Below, piece after piece: positions 46,605 through 58,119 of a DNA stretch of 64,000 bases (within the stretch, counting starts at the first letter, position 1; each line of letters starts with the position of its first letter). The position numbers and the translations under genes were made by a program. Location: contig CM056741.1 in NCBI GenBank assembly GCA_029851415.1, positions 177,303,021 to 177,367,020 on the forward strand, given 5' to 3'. The DNA is from Eretmocerus hayati. Lineage: Eukaryota > Arthropoda > Insecta > Hymenoptera > Aphelinidae. A model generated the notes under the pieces. It was not told the DNA's origin, searched no databases, and worked only from the letters and a program-made list of their open reading frames with translations.

Positions 46605-48329
46605 ATTTCTTTCGGTTTATCGGTTATATTCTGAACAAAAGAGTATTTTTAGGAGTTACACCGATCCACAGTCACCTTCCTCTACACAAATACCACTGCC
46701 AATTTCTCGATTTTAGAATTCATTTATATGGAATATAGTTTTTCCCGGAACACAGATGAGATTCTTAATCCTCGAATACATGACGAATAATTTGCAATTA
46801 TTATAACTCTCAGGAATTAGCATGTCATGATATTAAATCAAAGCTCATCTGAACCACTACATACTTCTACCAAATTTACACTGATGACTGTCATCTCAAT
46901 TCTACACGATGAACATTGGAAGGTATGGATTTTTCATTGGATTGAAAAACCCATACATCCATTAGCCAACTTCAACAGACTTCATCAACTCACCATTTAG
47001 ATTCCTTTCTATAGCTTTTATTTCTGATGGGAGCTGATGAATCAATTTTTGGATTGAACTTATCTTACATCGTTCGAGAATGTCAGCTCAAAACATTTTA
47101 ATAATTTTTGCGGAATAGCCCATATATCTATCACAAATAATGGGGGGGGGGGGCAACTCGTAATAAGACTGCTCAAGATAATAGAATCGTCTATCAACTA
47201 CTAATTCGAAGCATTATCGAATGATCCTGAAAACAGGCAACCAGACATACTTGTTTGGTGTACGTCCGCGTGGTCGCGACCTGTGATACCAACACACATG
47301 GAGGCTATAGTAACCTTTTTATAGTCTCCATGCCGACACACGAAACAATCCAAGATGGTCGAATGTGACATCTTAGCAGTGGTCGATAGCTCTCGACTCT
47401 AAAGATATGGATATTAGATCTCACCAACGTGAACGTAGCTGCACTCCGAATTCGATGCTTTCGAGAAATTTATCGATCAATCGCACAATCGCAATTTGTG
47501 ATAGGATGGGGGATTGTTCAACCACGCCATATACACAATGCTCTCTTTCGTTCTTTATCTAATAGCTCTCAGTTTTTTAATTTTAATTTTTGAAAACAAT
47601 TTTGATCTCGGGTTTCACATGCGAAAATATTTCCAAGTTCAAGTCTTTGAATTGTCAAAATCAGAGACACTTTTGACAATAGGTTCTGCCTGATATTTTC
47701 CTTATGGTTTCATGTCGAAGTTTAGTACGAAGAAACATTTTTTTTCAAAATCAACAACTTGCCTACTAGTTTTTAATTGTTGAATATTTCTACCGTCCCA
47801 AAAAAGATAAACCTAAAATTTAAATTTGGACCCAACATTTTTCAAAAGCTTTTTAATGGTGATTCTTATGCATAAAATCCCCACAATTACTCATCTAGCC
47901 GCCACCTTCTTCACTGCACTCGTGGTTAGAAATTTCTCTCACTTCAACTCTGATAATTATTATTTTCAGCATTTTTACTCTTATCTACATAAAGTGGCTC
48001 TGTTAGTCATACCCCAAAATTTTTTAATACAGTTTTGCTCTAAATTCTTTAGGATTTTGATAGCCATATGAGATTTTTCAGTAGAAATAATGATGCTACA
48101 ACTTTGAAGTTGTTAAAAACAGATCTCGAGTCTGACATTACTAAATTCGACGTATCGATTAATTTTAATGCACTGGGAGAATGTCTTATAATTTGAGCGT
48201 CAAGATCATATGCGAGTGGTCATAAATTAAACCCACAATGACTTTTAATTGCCAATTCACTGTACCAAATCGATACTAATTACGATAGGCTATACAACGA
48301 TTTTGAAAGAGTATGAGAAACGTCATAGC
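46605..48329. other. Unassigned DNA, possibly Helitron body
   Basis: Contains a G12 run (47142-47153) and a small dyad CATGGAGGCTATA/TATAGTCTCCATG at 47298-47334. No Rep/helicase sequence was recognised. Confidence 0.3.
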
Positions 48330-48490
48330 AATTTTTCAAATTTCCTGTCCAATAATACATTATTGCCCTTGGCGCGTTCGCCCAGTTCGGGCGCTAGGAC
48401 AGTTTATTTCCCGAGCGAAGCGAGAGAAATAAGTCCTCCGCGCCCGAAATGGGCATGCGAGCACAGAGCAATAATGATTTATCATTATGA
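48330..48490. repeat. Palindromic GC-rich repeat
   Basis: CATTATTGC at 48357 and GCAATAATG at 48468 enclose CGCCCAGTTCGGGCGC, GGACAGTTTATTTC/GAAATAAGTCC and GCGCCCGAAATGGGC. The nested dyads give a branching fold. It is probably a small MITE. Confidence 0.5.
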
Positions 48491-49350
48491 GAATCCTAAA
48501 ATCACATTTGAATACGGCATTTTTAGGTTAGAATGATGAAAAAATACTTTTTGCAACTAATTTCTGTCACCAATCAAAAGTCAATCTAATGAATGAGGAT
48601 GAATAAAACTAGTTTTGATATGCCTCCGCTTGAATTTGAGCATGCATGAAATTATTTTTCCCGAACAATTTGGAAATTTGCGTAGTCAATACTTTCATTG
48701 ATAAAAATAAATAATACCACGTAATCAATGCAACGAATGAACCTAAAAAAATTCCTTCATCTCGTGATCTTGATGCCTCTCTTGGCTGCCCTTGACTTAC
48801 GACCCGCACTTAAATATATGCACAGAATATGCGTCAGTACCTCTTTGTCTCGAGTTTCTCTCGTGCAATTGCGATGTATACCAGCTGCTATATATACTTA
48901 TACTTACAGACCCCGACCAGTTTTCTGCGAGCTAATTGCGACAATTGCCTCAATGCCGCTCTCTGTGTGATGCGCTATGATGGCCAGCTGTGACGGAGCC
49001 GATCTCTTGTATGATGCATGAGCCCCCATACGAAAGCACCACGACCATTGACGAAATGTGAATCATACAGTTCTTGCGTCGATGAGCACTGATAAGAATA
49101 ACTTCCAGAGTATCCGTGGTTATTGCAAATTTCATCTAAAATTGACTGATGACATTATTCCAGTCCGGAACCTTCGGCTCTAGAGGGCTCTAGAATTATT
49201 TCAATCAGATTTTTTGGGAAGAAATCGAGTAATAATTTCGTTGAGAGATGTAAAAAAGTTCAAGTAAGTGTACCCCCCCCCTCACATGCCGAAGGAATAA
49301 GCACTCGTTGATCTTCTCACTAGTTTTTTGTGTTTGTCGTATTAGAATAT
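48491..49350. other. Unassigned DNA
   Basis: No confident gene. 48737-48970 encodes a short frame with a hydrophobic start (FLHLVILMPLLAAL) but no support beyond that. A C-run lies at about 49267-49276. Confidence 0.25.
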
Positions 49351-50117
49351 CCCCCCCCCCTCATTCACTTTTTTTTCAAAAGTAAAACTAGGCGAGTATG
49401 AGGTTTAGAAAAGAACCATTCATCTCCAGTACACCAAAACTTCAAATTTTATACGACATGGTTTAAACTCTTGAAAGGAATGAGATCTAAAAAAAACCAT
49501 GTCGAGTATTTTTTGAGCCGATTTGTCACGATCAACATATCATCACTGGTAGAGACTAGAGCCACTTTCCTCCAATCAAATCTTTCTTTCAATTCATCCT
49601 CATGGTGGTGGTTTGACAATTTCTTACTAGCTAATTGTCGCTGAAATGACCCGAAGTTGAGGTGAGCAAAAGAAATACAGGGGAATATCGAAATAGAGAA
49701 AATATAACTGAGTATGATATGAGATTTTAGTGAATCATCATGAACACCAAATTGAACTCAGTTATATTTTCTCTATTTCGATATTCCCCTGTATTTCTTT
49801 TGCTCACCTCAACTTCGGGTCATTTCAGCGACAATTAGCTAGTAAGAAATTGTCAAACCACCACCATGAGGATGAATTGAAAGAAAGATTTGATTGGAGG
49901 AAAGTGGCTCTAGTCTCTACCAATGATGATATGTTGATCGTGACAAATCGGCTCAAAAAATACTCGACATGGTTTTTTTTAGATCTCATTCCTTTCAAGA
50001 GTTTAAACCATGTCGTATAAAATTTGAAGTTTTGGTGTACTGGAGATGAATGGTTCTTTTCTAAACCTCATACTCGCCTAGTTTTACTTTTGAAAAAAAA
50101 GTGAATGAGGGGGGGGG
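49351..50117. mobile_element. Foldback element bounded by C/G homopolymer tracts
   Basis: The left arm is 49351-49712 and the right arm 49757-50117, with a 44-base spacer. The arms look nearly identical. The termini are a run of ten Cs and, on the right, a run of nine Gs, followed inward by TCATTCACTTTTTTTTC. ATAT lies just outside the left end and AT outside the right. The 96-codon frame in the right arm is not conserved as protein and is probably not a gene. Confidence 0.92.
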
Positions 50118-52031
50118 ATCTCACTCCTTGGTTGTAAAAATCCAAGGGTAACCACAAATTTTCCAAGCACTTGTCCCCACCGCACTTGAGAATTTCTTAC
50201 ACACGGCTCCGTCATTTTTTTCCATAAAAATACACTACTATCAGTGTATATTTTGTTCATTTCAATCTGCAGAGCCATGCAGCTACAGGCAAGAGCAATA
50301 TTGCGGAGCCGCGACGAACACACAAAACACAACAAAGCAGACAAATCTCTTCTCCCTGTCCTTCTCGCATGGCGCTTTGATCTTTACGTCACCTCTAGTC
50401 GTGGCTAGTTTCGAGTATCCACATCTGATGCAATAATTATAGAATCGAGAAATTCAAATAATTCGAAAATTCATTTATCCGCGATAACAAACCAGCTGGA
50501 CGGTGCCCGCGTTGCCCGGTACGCAGCAGACAGCCTCATTGCAGACTGCCGTCAACCGGACAGGAAGATCTTGCGCATGCGCTTCTATCTCTCTCTAGTC
50601 TCTCTCTGCATAATCCTCGACCATATCTTACATACCCAACACATGTTAGTAGAAACGTTTCGATATTTCTCGAGTCGAAGCAGGGGGCTGAAGAAATCGA
50701 ACTGAGATGTAAAACGAAGGCATAAATTTTGCGGTGCTGAATAAAACGTGTCCAGTGCTCGGATTGAGAAAATAATTGTACAGAACTCTGAATCGCTTCA
50801 GAAAGGCTTTGCTAAAGCATTGCAGAGCTCTATGAGCAACGTTAAGAGGTTAATAATCCAAGTAGAAAAAAAGTGTGAGGTTAAAAAACCCCAATTCAAA
50901 GTATAGATAGGCACAGCGCCTCGCTCGATTTTTCGTCTGCTCATACTCGCCAGCGAGGCGCTACCGCGCCTCTTGATAAAGGAGTGATTTGGACCATCCC
51001 CGAACTACTCCTGCATCATCCAAAACAATGCAAGTGATTTTTACATTTTTCGTATTTAGGCAGCGAAGTAACCACCAAAAAATCACGTTGCGTGGAAACA
51101 CTGCCAAAGATTTTTTTTTCTACCATTTTGAACGCATTCGATTCCTTGTCTTAGGACGTTCAAAACGACTTCTTTGGAGTTGAAAATCTCCAATCTGGAC
51201 TTACTTTATGAGTAAAATACGGAGATTGTTTGCAAACTGAAGATCAAAATTGATGTGTACCCAACACGCCCGCATACGGTTACCTCAAGAGAGTGTAGTG
51301 CGACTTTTCATCACTCAGAACGTGTCTAGCACGTCAAAATAGGCCGGGAATAGTGATTTGCACCGATGAAAAGTTTCAAGGGTTGTTCGAAGATAAGAGC
51401 GATTTTATGTGCTTGAATCGCCGATTAATCTAGCTTATACCTTTGCACAAACTCACAAAAAATCAATTTTCGGGGAAATTTTGATAGCTCGGCTCTGATT
51501 GGTCAAAATGTATCTCACCCCAACTAATTTCAAAGGTCTGCTTGGAGTATGCTGGAGGATATCGGAATGGGCTGAAAGTATCGGAAATAAGGCTGGGGAG
51601 GGGGTGGGGAGTCATTTTGAGTGCACTTACCTTATGATGAAATGGTGCAATCGACTTTGCTCCCACACGATTTTTTAAGTTCATATTATCTCTCCCACTC
51701 TTTGCAGTTTAACTCATTTAGCTAAACATGTATTGCAATAGAATCTACGTAGATGGTATTGATGGTTATTATCAATGATAACATTATTCTCATAAAATAT
51801 CACCATAAGAGTACCATAATATGAGTAGCGAAAACTGTAGTCGACAAATGGGCCTTTCACATTTTCTGAGAACAATCAACTTAGATTCAATTTTATTTTA
51901 CGAGCTATACAGAAAAGTAATGAGATTATGATACCACGAAAGGAACGATGGTTTTTTATGAAAATGATGATGAGTAAAGTAAAGCAGATATTGGTAGCAA
52001 TGCTATTGAGAGAGCCAGCCCATAATTATTA
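50118..52031. other. Unassigned DNA
   Basis: 50480-50600 is GC-rich and shares AGCTGGACGGTGCC with hairpin 2 at 17.4 kb. ACGTCA (CRE-like) occurs at 50386. No single coding frame is convincing. Confidence 0.3.
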
Positions 52032-52035
52032 ATAT

Positions 52036-52367
52036 TATAGATAAAGGGGTCCAGGATAAGGATATCAGGTCAATAAAATAAAGCACTTCTCAAATCTGCG
52101 TTTATATAAAGTTCCAGTGCAATGGTAATACAAAAGGCTCGTAGCTGTAAGATGATGCAACCGTGATGCAATCGGCCGACGGGCGCGCGCGACACTTGAC
52201 TTTCCCAATCAAGGGCTAGACAAAGACTGACTTTCCATGCGTAATTCGGTGGCGAGGGGACCCAAGCGCGATGGGTTCCAGAAGCTTCTCTCTCGATGAC
52301 TCACACCTACACGCACCCACACATAAAAGCTCCCTGAGATGCGGTGCGCTCAACTCACATTCCCACA
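52036..52367 (-). repeat. 3' LTR of the gypsy element
   Basis: 332 bp. On the minus strand it starts TGTGGGAATGTGAG and ends TTTATCTATA, so the 3' end lacks the usual CA. It appears identical to the other LTR. Confidence 0.95.
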
Positions 52368-52721
52368 TTCGGCCATCCTGGCGGTCGAACGACCCGGTCG
52401 ACAGATCCACACGTTCATTCGCGGATTTCCGCTATCATACTCTTCGAGGACTTTGCAACACACCTTGCTGCAGAGTCTTCAGCCGTCCACATCTCATACA
52501 AAAATTTTTTTTCGTCGCGTTTATTCTTAAATATAAATCATACCGTCACACCATCCATCATTCGAAACGATTTTCACTCCCATCACATTCATTGATCGGA
52601 TTCATAACCCATAAACGTTCATAGCCCATTCTAGGACTCATCTCCGAATCTGCGAGCTTACAATTTCACACTGCTCGCACCACGCAGCATACCACCATAC
52701 CACTGATCACCCACTTTCACT
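52368..52721 (-). other. Gypsy 3' non-coding region
   Basis: Between the pol stop and the 3' LTR. No env or third frame on the minus strand. The bases next to the LTR (CCAGGATGGCCGAA on the minus strand) make only a poor polypurine tract. Confidence 0.7.
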
Positions 52722-55700
52722 TCACTTTTTGGCCCCAGCCCTCTTCCTTGGGCGCAGGCCCTTTCGGCCCCAGCCCTCTTCCACGGGCTCAGGCTCTGCA
52801 AAATCCGCAACTCTCGCATCAGCATTCAGATCAGCTTCACAATCAGCATCAAAGATGTCATCTTCGATGTCTTCTTCGAGATCATCTTTGAAACCCCTCC
52901 ACGGCTTCATGGAATCAGCTGCAGATGTGGTGCGGCGCGGACCTTCATGATCGCCGATCATTTCAACAGCATAACGATCATGCCGATCGCACCGAGTGAT
53001 CTTGTATGGCCCAAAGTACTTGATAGCTACCTTGAGGCCTGGACCCTGCTGGGTTCTTCGAATAGCTACAATGTCACCCAATTGATATTTAGTAGCTGGT
53101 TTATGGCGCCTATCATATTGGCGTTTGTTCTCTTCCTGGATCTTGGCAATCTGGCGACGAGCTGCCGCCCTGAGATCCTCTCTTGCTTGCTGGTAATAGG
53201 CTAGAATCTCTTCATTGATGATGTCCAAAATACGTGTGTCCTGGTTTGTTTTGATTCGAGTCCCGAATAACAGTTCAAATGGGCTTGTCGCAATAGCCCG
53301 TTGGAATGTGCCATTGATTGCTCGTTGCACGCGGCTCACGTATTTATGCCATTTATCTGACTCAGTGTTAGATAATTTAGTCAGAACACTGGACACTATG
53401 GCATTCACCCGTTCCACCTGTCCATTTCCACGTGGAATGCCTGCTGTGATAAGACTGTGCTCAATCTTCTCATCTTTGCAGAACTGCTCAAACTCCGCTG
53501 ACGTGAATGCAGTACCTCGATCTGTGACCATCCGCTGGGGATTTCCAAAATGTTGTTGAAGTATACGTAAGCGATCTAGTACCTCCGCCGTTCCCGTAGA
53601 TTTAGTTGGGAAGAGCCACGTATATTTGGTAAATGCATCAACCACCACAAGGACATGTCGATATTTTTTCTGTGTGGATTTGAGTGGTCCTATATGGTCA
53701 ATATGTAGTGTATGGAACGGGGTGTCCCCTTTAGGTATGGGGTTTAGGAGTCCCTCGCCTTTACCTTGCTTGCGAGCTCCCAGTATGCACTCTACGCAAT
53801 TTTCAATTACGTGTTCGACTCGTTTTTCCATCGAATCCATATAGTACTCACGTTGCAGCAAGTCCATCGTCTTCTTAATCCCAAAGTGTCCAACATCATG
53901 GGCTCTTTTGATGAGCTCGGGCTGCATTGCTCGTGGCACGACGAGCTTTTCATCTCCCTCCTGTCCTTTGTACAGAACTCCTTGTTTCAACTGATAGTCC
54001 CGATGAGGTTGTTGAGTTGCCTCCATCAAACTTTTGATTGTTGCCAGATGTTCATCCCGTTCCTGAGCTCTAACGATCCTTGGTATGACCGGATCTTGGA
54101 TGATGTTGATCGAATCCATGCGACTGAGAGCATCAACATGTTTCATCCGCTGGCCAGCTCGATGTTCGGTCGTGAAATTAAATTGATCCACGATCATCAT
54201 CCAGCGACCAACTCTTGGCACCAACTCTTTTTTGTCCATAGTCTGCTTGAACGCAGCACAATCTGTAACGACTTTAAAATTTAATCCCATCAAATAACAT
54301 CGGAATTTCTCCAGAGCCCGGACCACAGCTAGGAATTCGAGTTCGTAACTGGAGAACTTCTTTTCTGCATCGGTTGTTTTTCTACTCATGTAGTAGACTG
54401 GATGTAATAGCTGGTCTTCTGGATTCTTCTGCAGAAGCATTGCTCCGTAGCCGTCCTTTGATGCGTCTGTATGTAGTTCTGTTTCTCGATCCTGGCTGTA
54501 CAGTTGCAGTACAGGTGCATTAACCAACGCTCGTTTTAGTTCAAGGAATGCACGCCGTTGTTCAGGGCCAAATGAAAATTTAATTTCTTTCTTCAATAGA
54601 TCACTCAATGGCTTAGCGATTTTCGCGTAGTCGCGAATAAATTTGCGAAAATAGCCAGCTAGTCCTAGGAACCGTTGTAATTGCTTCGGTGTTCTCGGTT
54701 CCGGAAATTTGGTCATCGATTCAGTCTTCCCCGGTGATGGTGCAATGTGTCCACCTTCAACTATGTGTCCCAGGAATTCAATTGTCATTTGTAGAAGCTG
54801 GCACTTCTTCCAATTTATTTGGAGTCCAAATCGCGAAGCAACATCCAAAACTCTCTTGAAATTCTCAAGAGCTTCTCTCGGAGTCCGGCCTCGGATGATG
54901 CCGTCGTCCATAAAAAAGATTATGATTTTCTGTTTGATCAAATCTCGAAACACATACCTGAGAAATCGTGTGAAGACTGCTGGTGACGTGGCTAGACCGA
55001 ATGGAACTTTTACGAACTCAAATTGTTCTGACCTAGTCACAAACGAGGTATATTTTTGGCTCCCTTCCGCAACTCTTACATGATGGAATCCATTCTTTAA
55101 GTCAATTGTTATGAACCACTTAGCATTCACCAGATCATCCAACACATCCTCAATCAAAGGCATTGGTGTCTGTTCTTTGACGATCCGACGATTCAGCGGT
55201 CTATAGTTGACACAAACTCGCAAAGATCCATCCTTCTTCTTCACGGCTACCACGTTGCTAGACCATTCCGACAAACTAGGTCGAATGACTCCTTGCTCCA
55301 ACCATTCCTTGACCTGTCGCTCCACAGCTTCTTCTTCTGCTGGGGCCAATCTACGCCAATGACATCGGATAGGTGTCTCGTCCGTCAGAATAAGTTTCAT
55401 CTCGACAGGAGCGCTTTCAGTGGGCACCGGGTCATAAGAATCGATGATTGTCTTGAGCTCTTGCTTATACTCTTCTGGAGCAGTATCGAGAGCACGGTAC
55501 TTGTCATTTTCCTCTACCAATCCGATGAAATTCGTTTCGGATAGAGGTTCAATTACAGTGACGTCAGGTTTCAAGGTTATTTGAGCCGCGTCCCGCACAG
55601 GGTCACCAATAATGACTTCTTTCGAGGATGAATGATTGGGGACAATGGCGTATTCCAGCTGATATGGAGCATCGTTCAAAATAGTTGGTAGAGTTACATG

Positions 55701-55898
55701 ACCCTTGGTCTTCACAATTGCACCACCAAATCCATTTAGGTTACGAGAGTTGTTACTCACTTCATACTTGTCCGGCGACTGTTGATTTACTCTTGCCCAA
55801 AAGTCGGTGCTAATAACATTCACGTCGGCTCCTGGATCTATGTAAGCTTTTACGTCGATGCCACCTACCCGAGCTTTTGTGTGTCGCCGGTCCACTAG
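52722..55898 (-). CDS. pol: Pol polyprotein: protease, reverse transcriptase, RNase H, integrase
   Basis: About 1058 codons in frame with gag (numbering from the GTG at 55895). Aspartic protease: YIDPGADVNVI, with DPGA (D20) in place of the usual DSGA/DTGA. Reverse transcriptase: VCVNYRPLN, TIDLKNGFHHV (D265) and FMDD (328-331) where most gypsy elements have YVDD. RNase H: D477, E518, D545. Integrase: zinc finger H666, H670, C700, C703 and the catalytic triad D733, D792, E828. A basic C-terminus (GRKGLRPRKRAGAKK) ends the protein. No stop or frameshift is visible. Expression depends on reading through the gag TGA. The many plus-strand frames over this region are its antisense shadows. Confidence 0.96.
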   Translation of the reverse strand, partial: LVDRRHTKARVGGIDVKAYIDPGADVNVISTDFWARVNQQSPDKYEVSNNSRNLNGFGGAIVKTKGHVTLPTILNDAPYQLEYAIVPNHSSSKEVIIGDPVRDAAQITLKPDVTVIEPLSETNFIGLVEENDKYRALDTAPEEYKQELKTIIDSYDPVPTESAPVEMKLILTDETPIRCHWRRLAPAEEEAVERQVKEWLEQGVIRPSLSEWSSNVVAVKKKDGSLRVCVNYRPLNRRIVKEQTPMPLIEDVLDDLVNAKWFITIDLKNGFHHVRVAEGSQKYTSFVTRSEQFEFVKVPFGLATSPAVFTRFLRYVFRDLIKQKIIIFFMDDGIIRGRTPREALENFKRVLDVASRFGLQINWKKCQLLQMTIEFLGHIVEGGHIAPSPGKTESMTKFPEPRTPKQLQRFLGLAGYFRKFIRDYAKIAKPLSDLLKKEIKFSFGPEQRRAFLELKRALVNAPVLQLYSQDRETELHTDASKDGYGAMLLQKNPEDQLLHPVYYMSRKTTDAEKKFSSYELEFLAVVRALEKFRCYLMGLNFKVVTDCAAFKQTMDKKELVPRVGRWMMIVDQFNFTTEHRAGQRMKHVDALSRMDSINIIQDPVIPRIVRAQERDEHLATIKSLMEATQQPHRDYQLKQGVLYKGQEGDEKLVVPRAMQPELIKRAHDVGHFGIKKTMDLLQREYYMDSMEKRVEHVIENCVECILGARKQGKGEGLLNPIPKGDTPFHTLHIDHIGPLKSTQKKYRHVLVVVDAFTKYTWLFPTKSTGTAEVLDRLRILQQHFGNPQRMVTDRGTAFTSAEFEQFCKDEKIEHSLITAGIPRGNGQVERVNAIVSSVLTKLSNTESDKWHKYVSRVQRAINGTFQRAIATSPFELLFGTRIKTNQDTRILDIINEEILAYYQQAREDLRAAARRQIAKIQEENKRQYDRRHKPATKYQLGDIVAIRRTQQGPGLKVAIKYFGPYKITRCDRHDRYAVEMIGDHEGPRRTTSAADSMKPWRGFKDDLEEDIEDDIFDADCEADLNADARVADFAEPEPVEEGWGRKGLRPRKRAGAKK

Positions 55899-55901
55899 TC
55901 A
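55893..55901 (-). promoter_or_regulatory. Probable stop-codon readthrough site TGA-CTA-G
   Basis: Gag ends AAG TGA CTA GTG and the pol frame follows without any shift. UGA-CUAG is the best known readthrough context in animals and some RNA viruses. There is no ATG at the start of pol, so readthrough is the simplest way to make Gag-Pol. A helper structure downstream was not resolved by eye. Confidence 0.75.
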
Positions 55902-57209
55902 CTTTCGGTTCTTCGGCTCCAGTTTGGAGTCCGGATCTTCCAGATTGTAAACCTTGTTCAGACCACCTCCAGAATAATTAGATGGCTCCGAATTCCTTGA
56001 CTGAGTACAGTACTTCGCTATGTGGCCCGGCTTGCGGCATTTGTAACAAACATCGTTGGGAACGTTGCTTCTGCACTCATTCGCTAAATGTCCTCTCCTC
56101 TGACATTTTCGGCAAGTGATTGATTTCGACCTTTTAGGTTGTCCATGCCCACCATTGCGGACCGGGTGCGGCCGTTTGAAACCTCTAGAACCAGTCGAGG
56201 GCGAAAGTCCCTCAAACGTGCGACCAGGGTATGAATGTTCAGACCTGTAAAGTTCTTCATATGCCAATAAAGCGTCCTTGAAAGCTTTCCACCCTTGAGC
56301 TTGAACTATCGTCTGTTTATCCAAAGCCGAACCACCTAAACCCTGTACAATGTAATGCCGAGTTTGATGTTCAGAGACCTCCGCAGCCTTGCCCAAAGCC
56401 CTGGCTCGGCTGAGATATTGAATCATTCTTTCCCCGTTCTTCAATCTGAGTTCTTTCAGCTCTTGATAGGCTAGCATCGGATGGGAGGAACGCCCAAACC
56501 ACTCCTCCAGATCTCGACTGAGATCTTCCCAGGTGTTATAGGGGTCCTGGAAGTTGAACCAATTTTTTGCTGCACCTTCGAAAGCTGAACGGGCCGCAAT
56601 TAATTTCTCATAGGCGTTCCAATTGCCTGACCTAGCCAACTCATTAAATATGGCAACCCATCTAGCTGCAGGTAAATCGTTGTTCTCTCCAGAAAACTTT
56701 GGAAGAGTCTTCAATTCCAACTGGAATGTTACTCTATCTCTGGAGCATGTCTCGTGTTGACTACTTGCGTATCCGTGTTGCGAAACCGATGCACGAGATT
56801 CATTAACTCGGTTCGTGTCAGTCGTTACCGATCCTGATATTGGCAAGGTATCAGATTGAGATTCTGAAGATCTATCCAGCACAATATTATTAGAACGCAT
56901 CCTAGGTAACTGTGCCTCAAGCACGGACCGCGCCCCCAACTGTAGTGTTCTCACATTGTCCATTTCAGCACGCAGAGCCGTAAGCTCCCGCGCTTGAGCT
57001 TCGATGGTCGCCTGCATAAGGCGCATCATTCCATTCTGCGCTTCGACCGCAGGGTCTCTCTCACGACTGGGTTCGATCGGCTGAGCGCCAGCATGCGCTG
57101 CCGTATTTGCCCTGCGTCCGCGCCTCCGAGCTCTAGGATGTGGCACGAGAGCCTCACCTGTAGGCTGCTTGCCACCCTGCACGATGTTTTGTCGCGCGCG
57201 TGTCCTCAT
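55899..57209 (-). CDS. gag: Gag polyprotein of the gypsy element
   Basis: 436 codons from ATG at 57209. The N-terminus is Arg-rich (PRARRRGRRAN), followed by a predicted coiled coil around residues 65-95. The capsid-like region (about 160-325) has the conserved style WVAIFNELAR and FEGAAKNWF. Two CCHC knuckles (CRKCQRRGHLANEC, residues 366-379; CYKCRKPGHIAKYC, 388-401) bind the genomic RNA. It forms the particle and ends in TGA directly followed by CTAG, with pol continuing in the same frame. Confidence 0.95.
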   Translation of the reverse strand: MRTRARQNIVQGGKQPTGEALVPHPRARRRGRRANTAAHAGAQPIEPSRERDPAVEAQNGMMRLMQATIEAQARELTALRAEMDNVRTLQLGARSVLEAQLPRMRSNNIVLDRSSESQSDTLPISGSVTTDTNRVNESRASVSQHGYASSQHETCSRDRVTFQLELKTLPKFSGENNDLPAARWVAIFNELARSGNWNAYEKLIAARSAFEGAAKNWFNFQDPYNTWEDLSRDLEEWFGRSSHPMLAYQELKELRLKNGERMIQYLSRARALGKAAEVSEHQTRHYIVQGLGGSALDKQTIVQAQGWKAFKDALLAYEELYRSEHSYPGRTFEGLSPSTGSRGFKRPHPVRNGGHGQPKRSKSITCRKCQRRGHLANECRSNVPNDVCYKCRKPGHIAKYCTQSRNSEPSNYSGGGLNKVYNLEDPDSKLEPKNRK

Positions 57210-58096
57210 CTTGACTATATCGCTGAGCTTTTCTAACTTCGTGAGGTGGTATTCACACAGATCCAGCTAAGTAAGGCTCGGAAATTGAGCACTAAATATT
57301 CGTGTCGGAAAGCTCTGCGACTAGTCAGCCTCGGTGCGTAGAGTAGATGTATACTCGTACGCGATGCGTTACCATGTAGGAGTCCTCTTTACTCTATACT
57401 ACTGGCCCGCACATAGACGAGAGAATGCGTGTGGGCGGGCTAGCTGGCAATGTCCAAGGGCTGCCTAGCTATACAGCGAGCGACTCTACCTCGAGACTCT
57501 CTCCTGCAGCAGAGAGCCTCTCTCCCCCTTCCGCGGCCGATTTTCTATTTTCGGCGCGCTCGCTCTCTCGCTGCGCTGAGACACTGCGCGTAGAAGAGGC
57601 TTTCTCTCTTTCTCTCTTTCTTTCTTTCTTCTTCAATCTCACAAGCTTATACTGGGCTTCCAGAATTTTCCAGCAACAAGCGCGCGAGATCGGATAAGCT
57701 TAAAAGTATAGCTTACGTATTGCGTGGTTTTACACTGCAGCGTTTGCGACCTGTGCGTCAGATCCCGGATTCTTGCATCAGCCACTTGTAGCGATGCCCT
57801 CCCGTTTCCGTGGAACCCACGAAGTTGCAGTTCCGACTGCCCAGATGCTGGTACCTCCGATTTCCTCGAGCGCACTACAGAGCACTGGGAAATATGCGCC
57901 ACAAGGCTGGCCAAGCCCGCGCGGCACCCCAGATGCAAGCGTCGACGAGTCCCCAGCCTCGCACGTACTCTCTTCGAGACCTCACCCTCGTCGAGCTGCA
58001 ACCGCAACGCACTTCGTGTTCGCCGTCGTCACACACAATAACTGCACAACCACTTGTCGCGCGTCGCACCGTCGGCGTCGCGCTTGACCCGTCCTT
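57210..58096 (-). other. Gypsy leader (5' UTR)
   Basis: Untranslated region between the primer-binding site and gag. It contains a GA-rich tract (57600-57640 on the minus strand) and short open frames on both strands that do not resemble proteins. A packaging signal would be expected here but cannot be identified by eye. Confidence 0.7.
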
Positions 58097-58114
58097 ATCC
58101 CGGACGAGCCCCCA
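58097..58114 (-). other. Primer-binding site for tRNA-Pro
   Basis: TGGGGGCTCGTCCGGGAT on the minus strand is exactly complementary to the 3' end of tRNA-Pro including CCA. It lies five bases inside the 5' LTR. The same PBS is used by murine gammaretroviruses. Confidence 0.92.
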
Positions 58115-58119
58115 CTTTA

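Noticed and set aside
52729..55544. Several plus-strand open frames of 70-170 codons
   Set aside because: They are antisense to the intact gypsy pol frame, whose domains and catalytic residues are clear.
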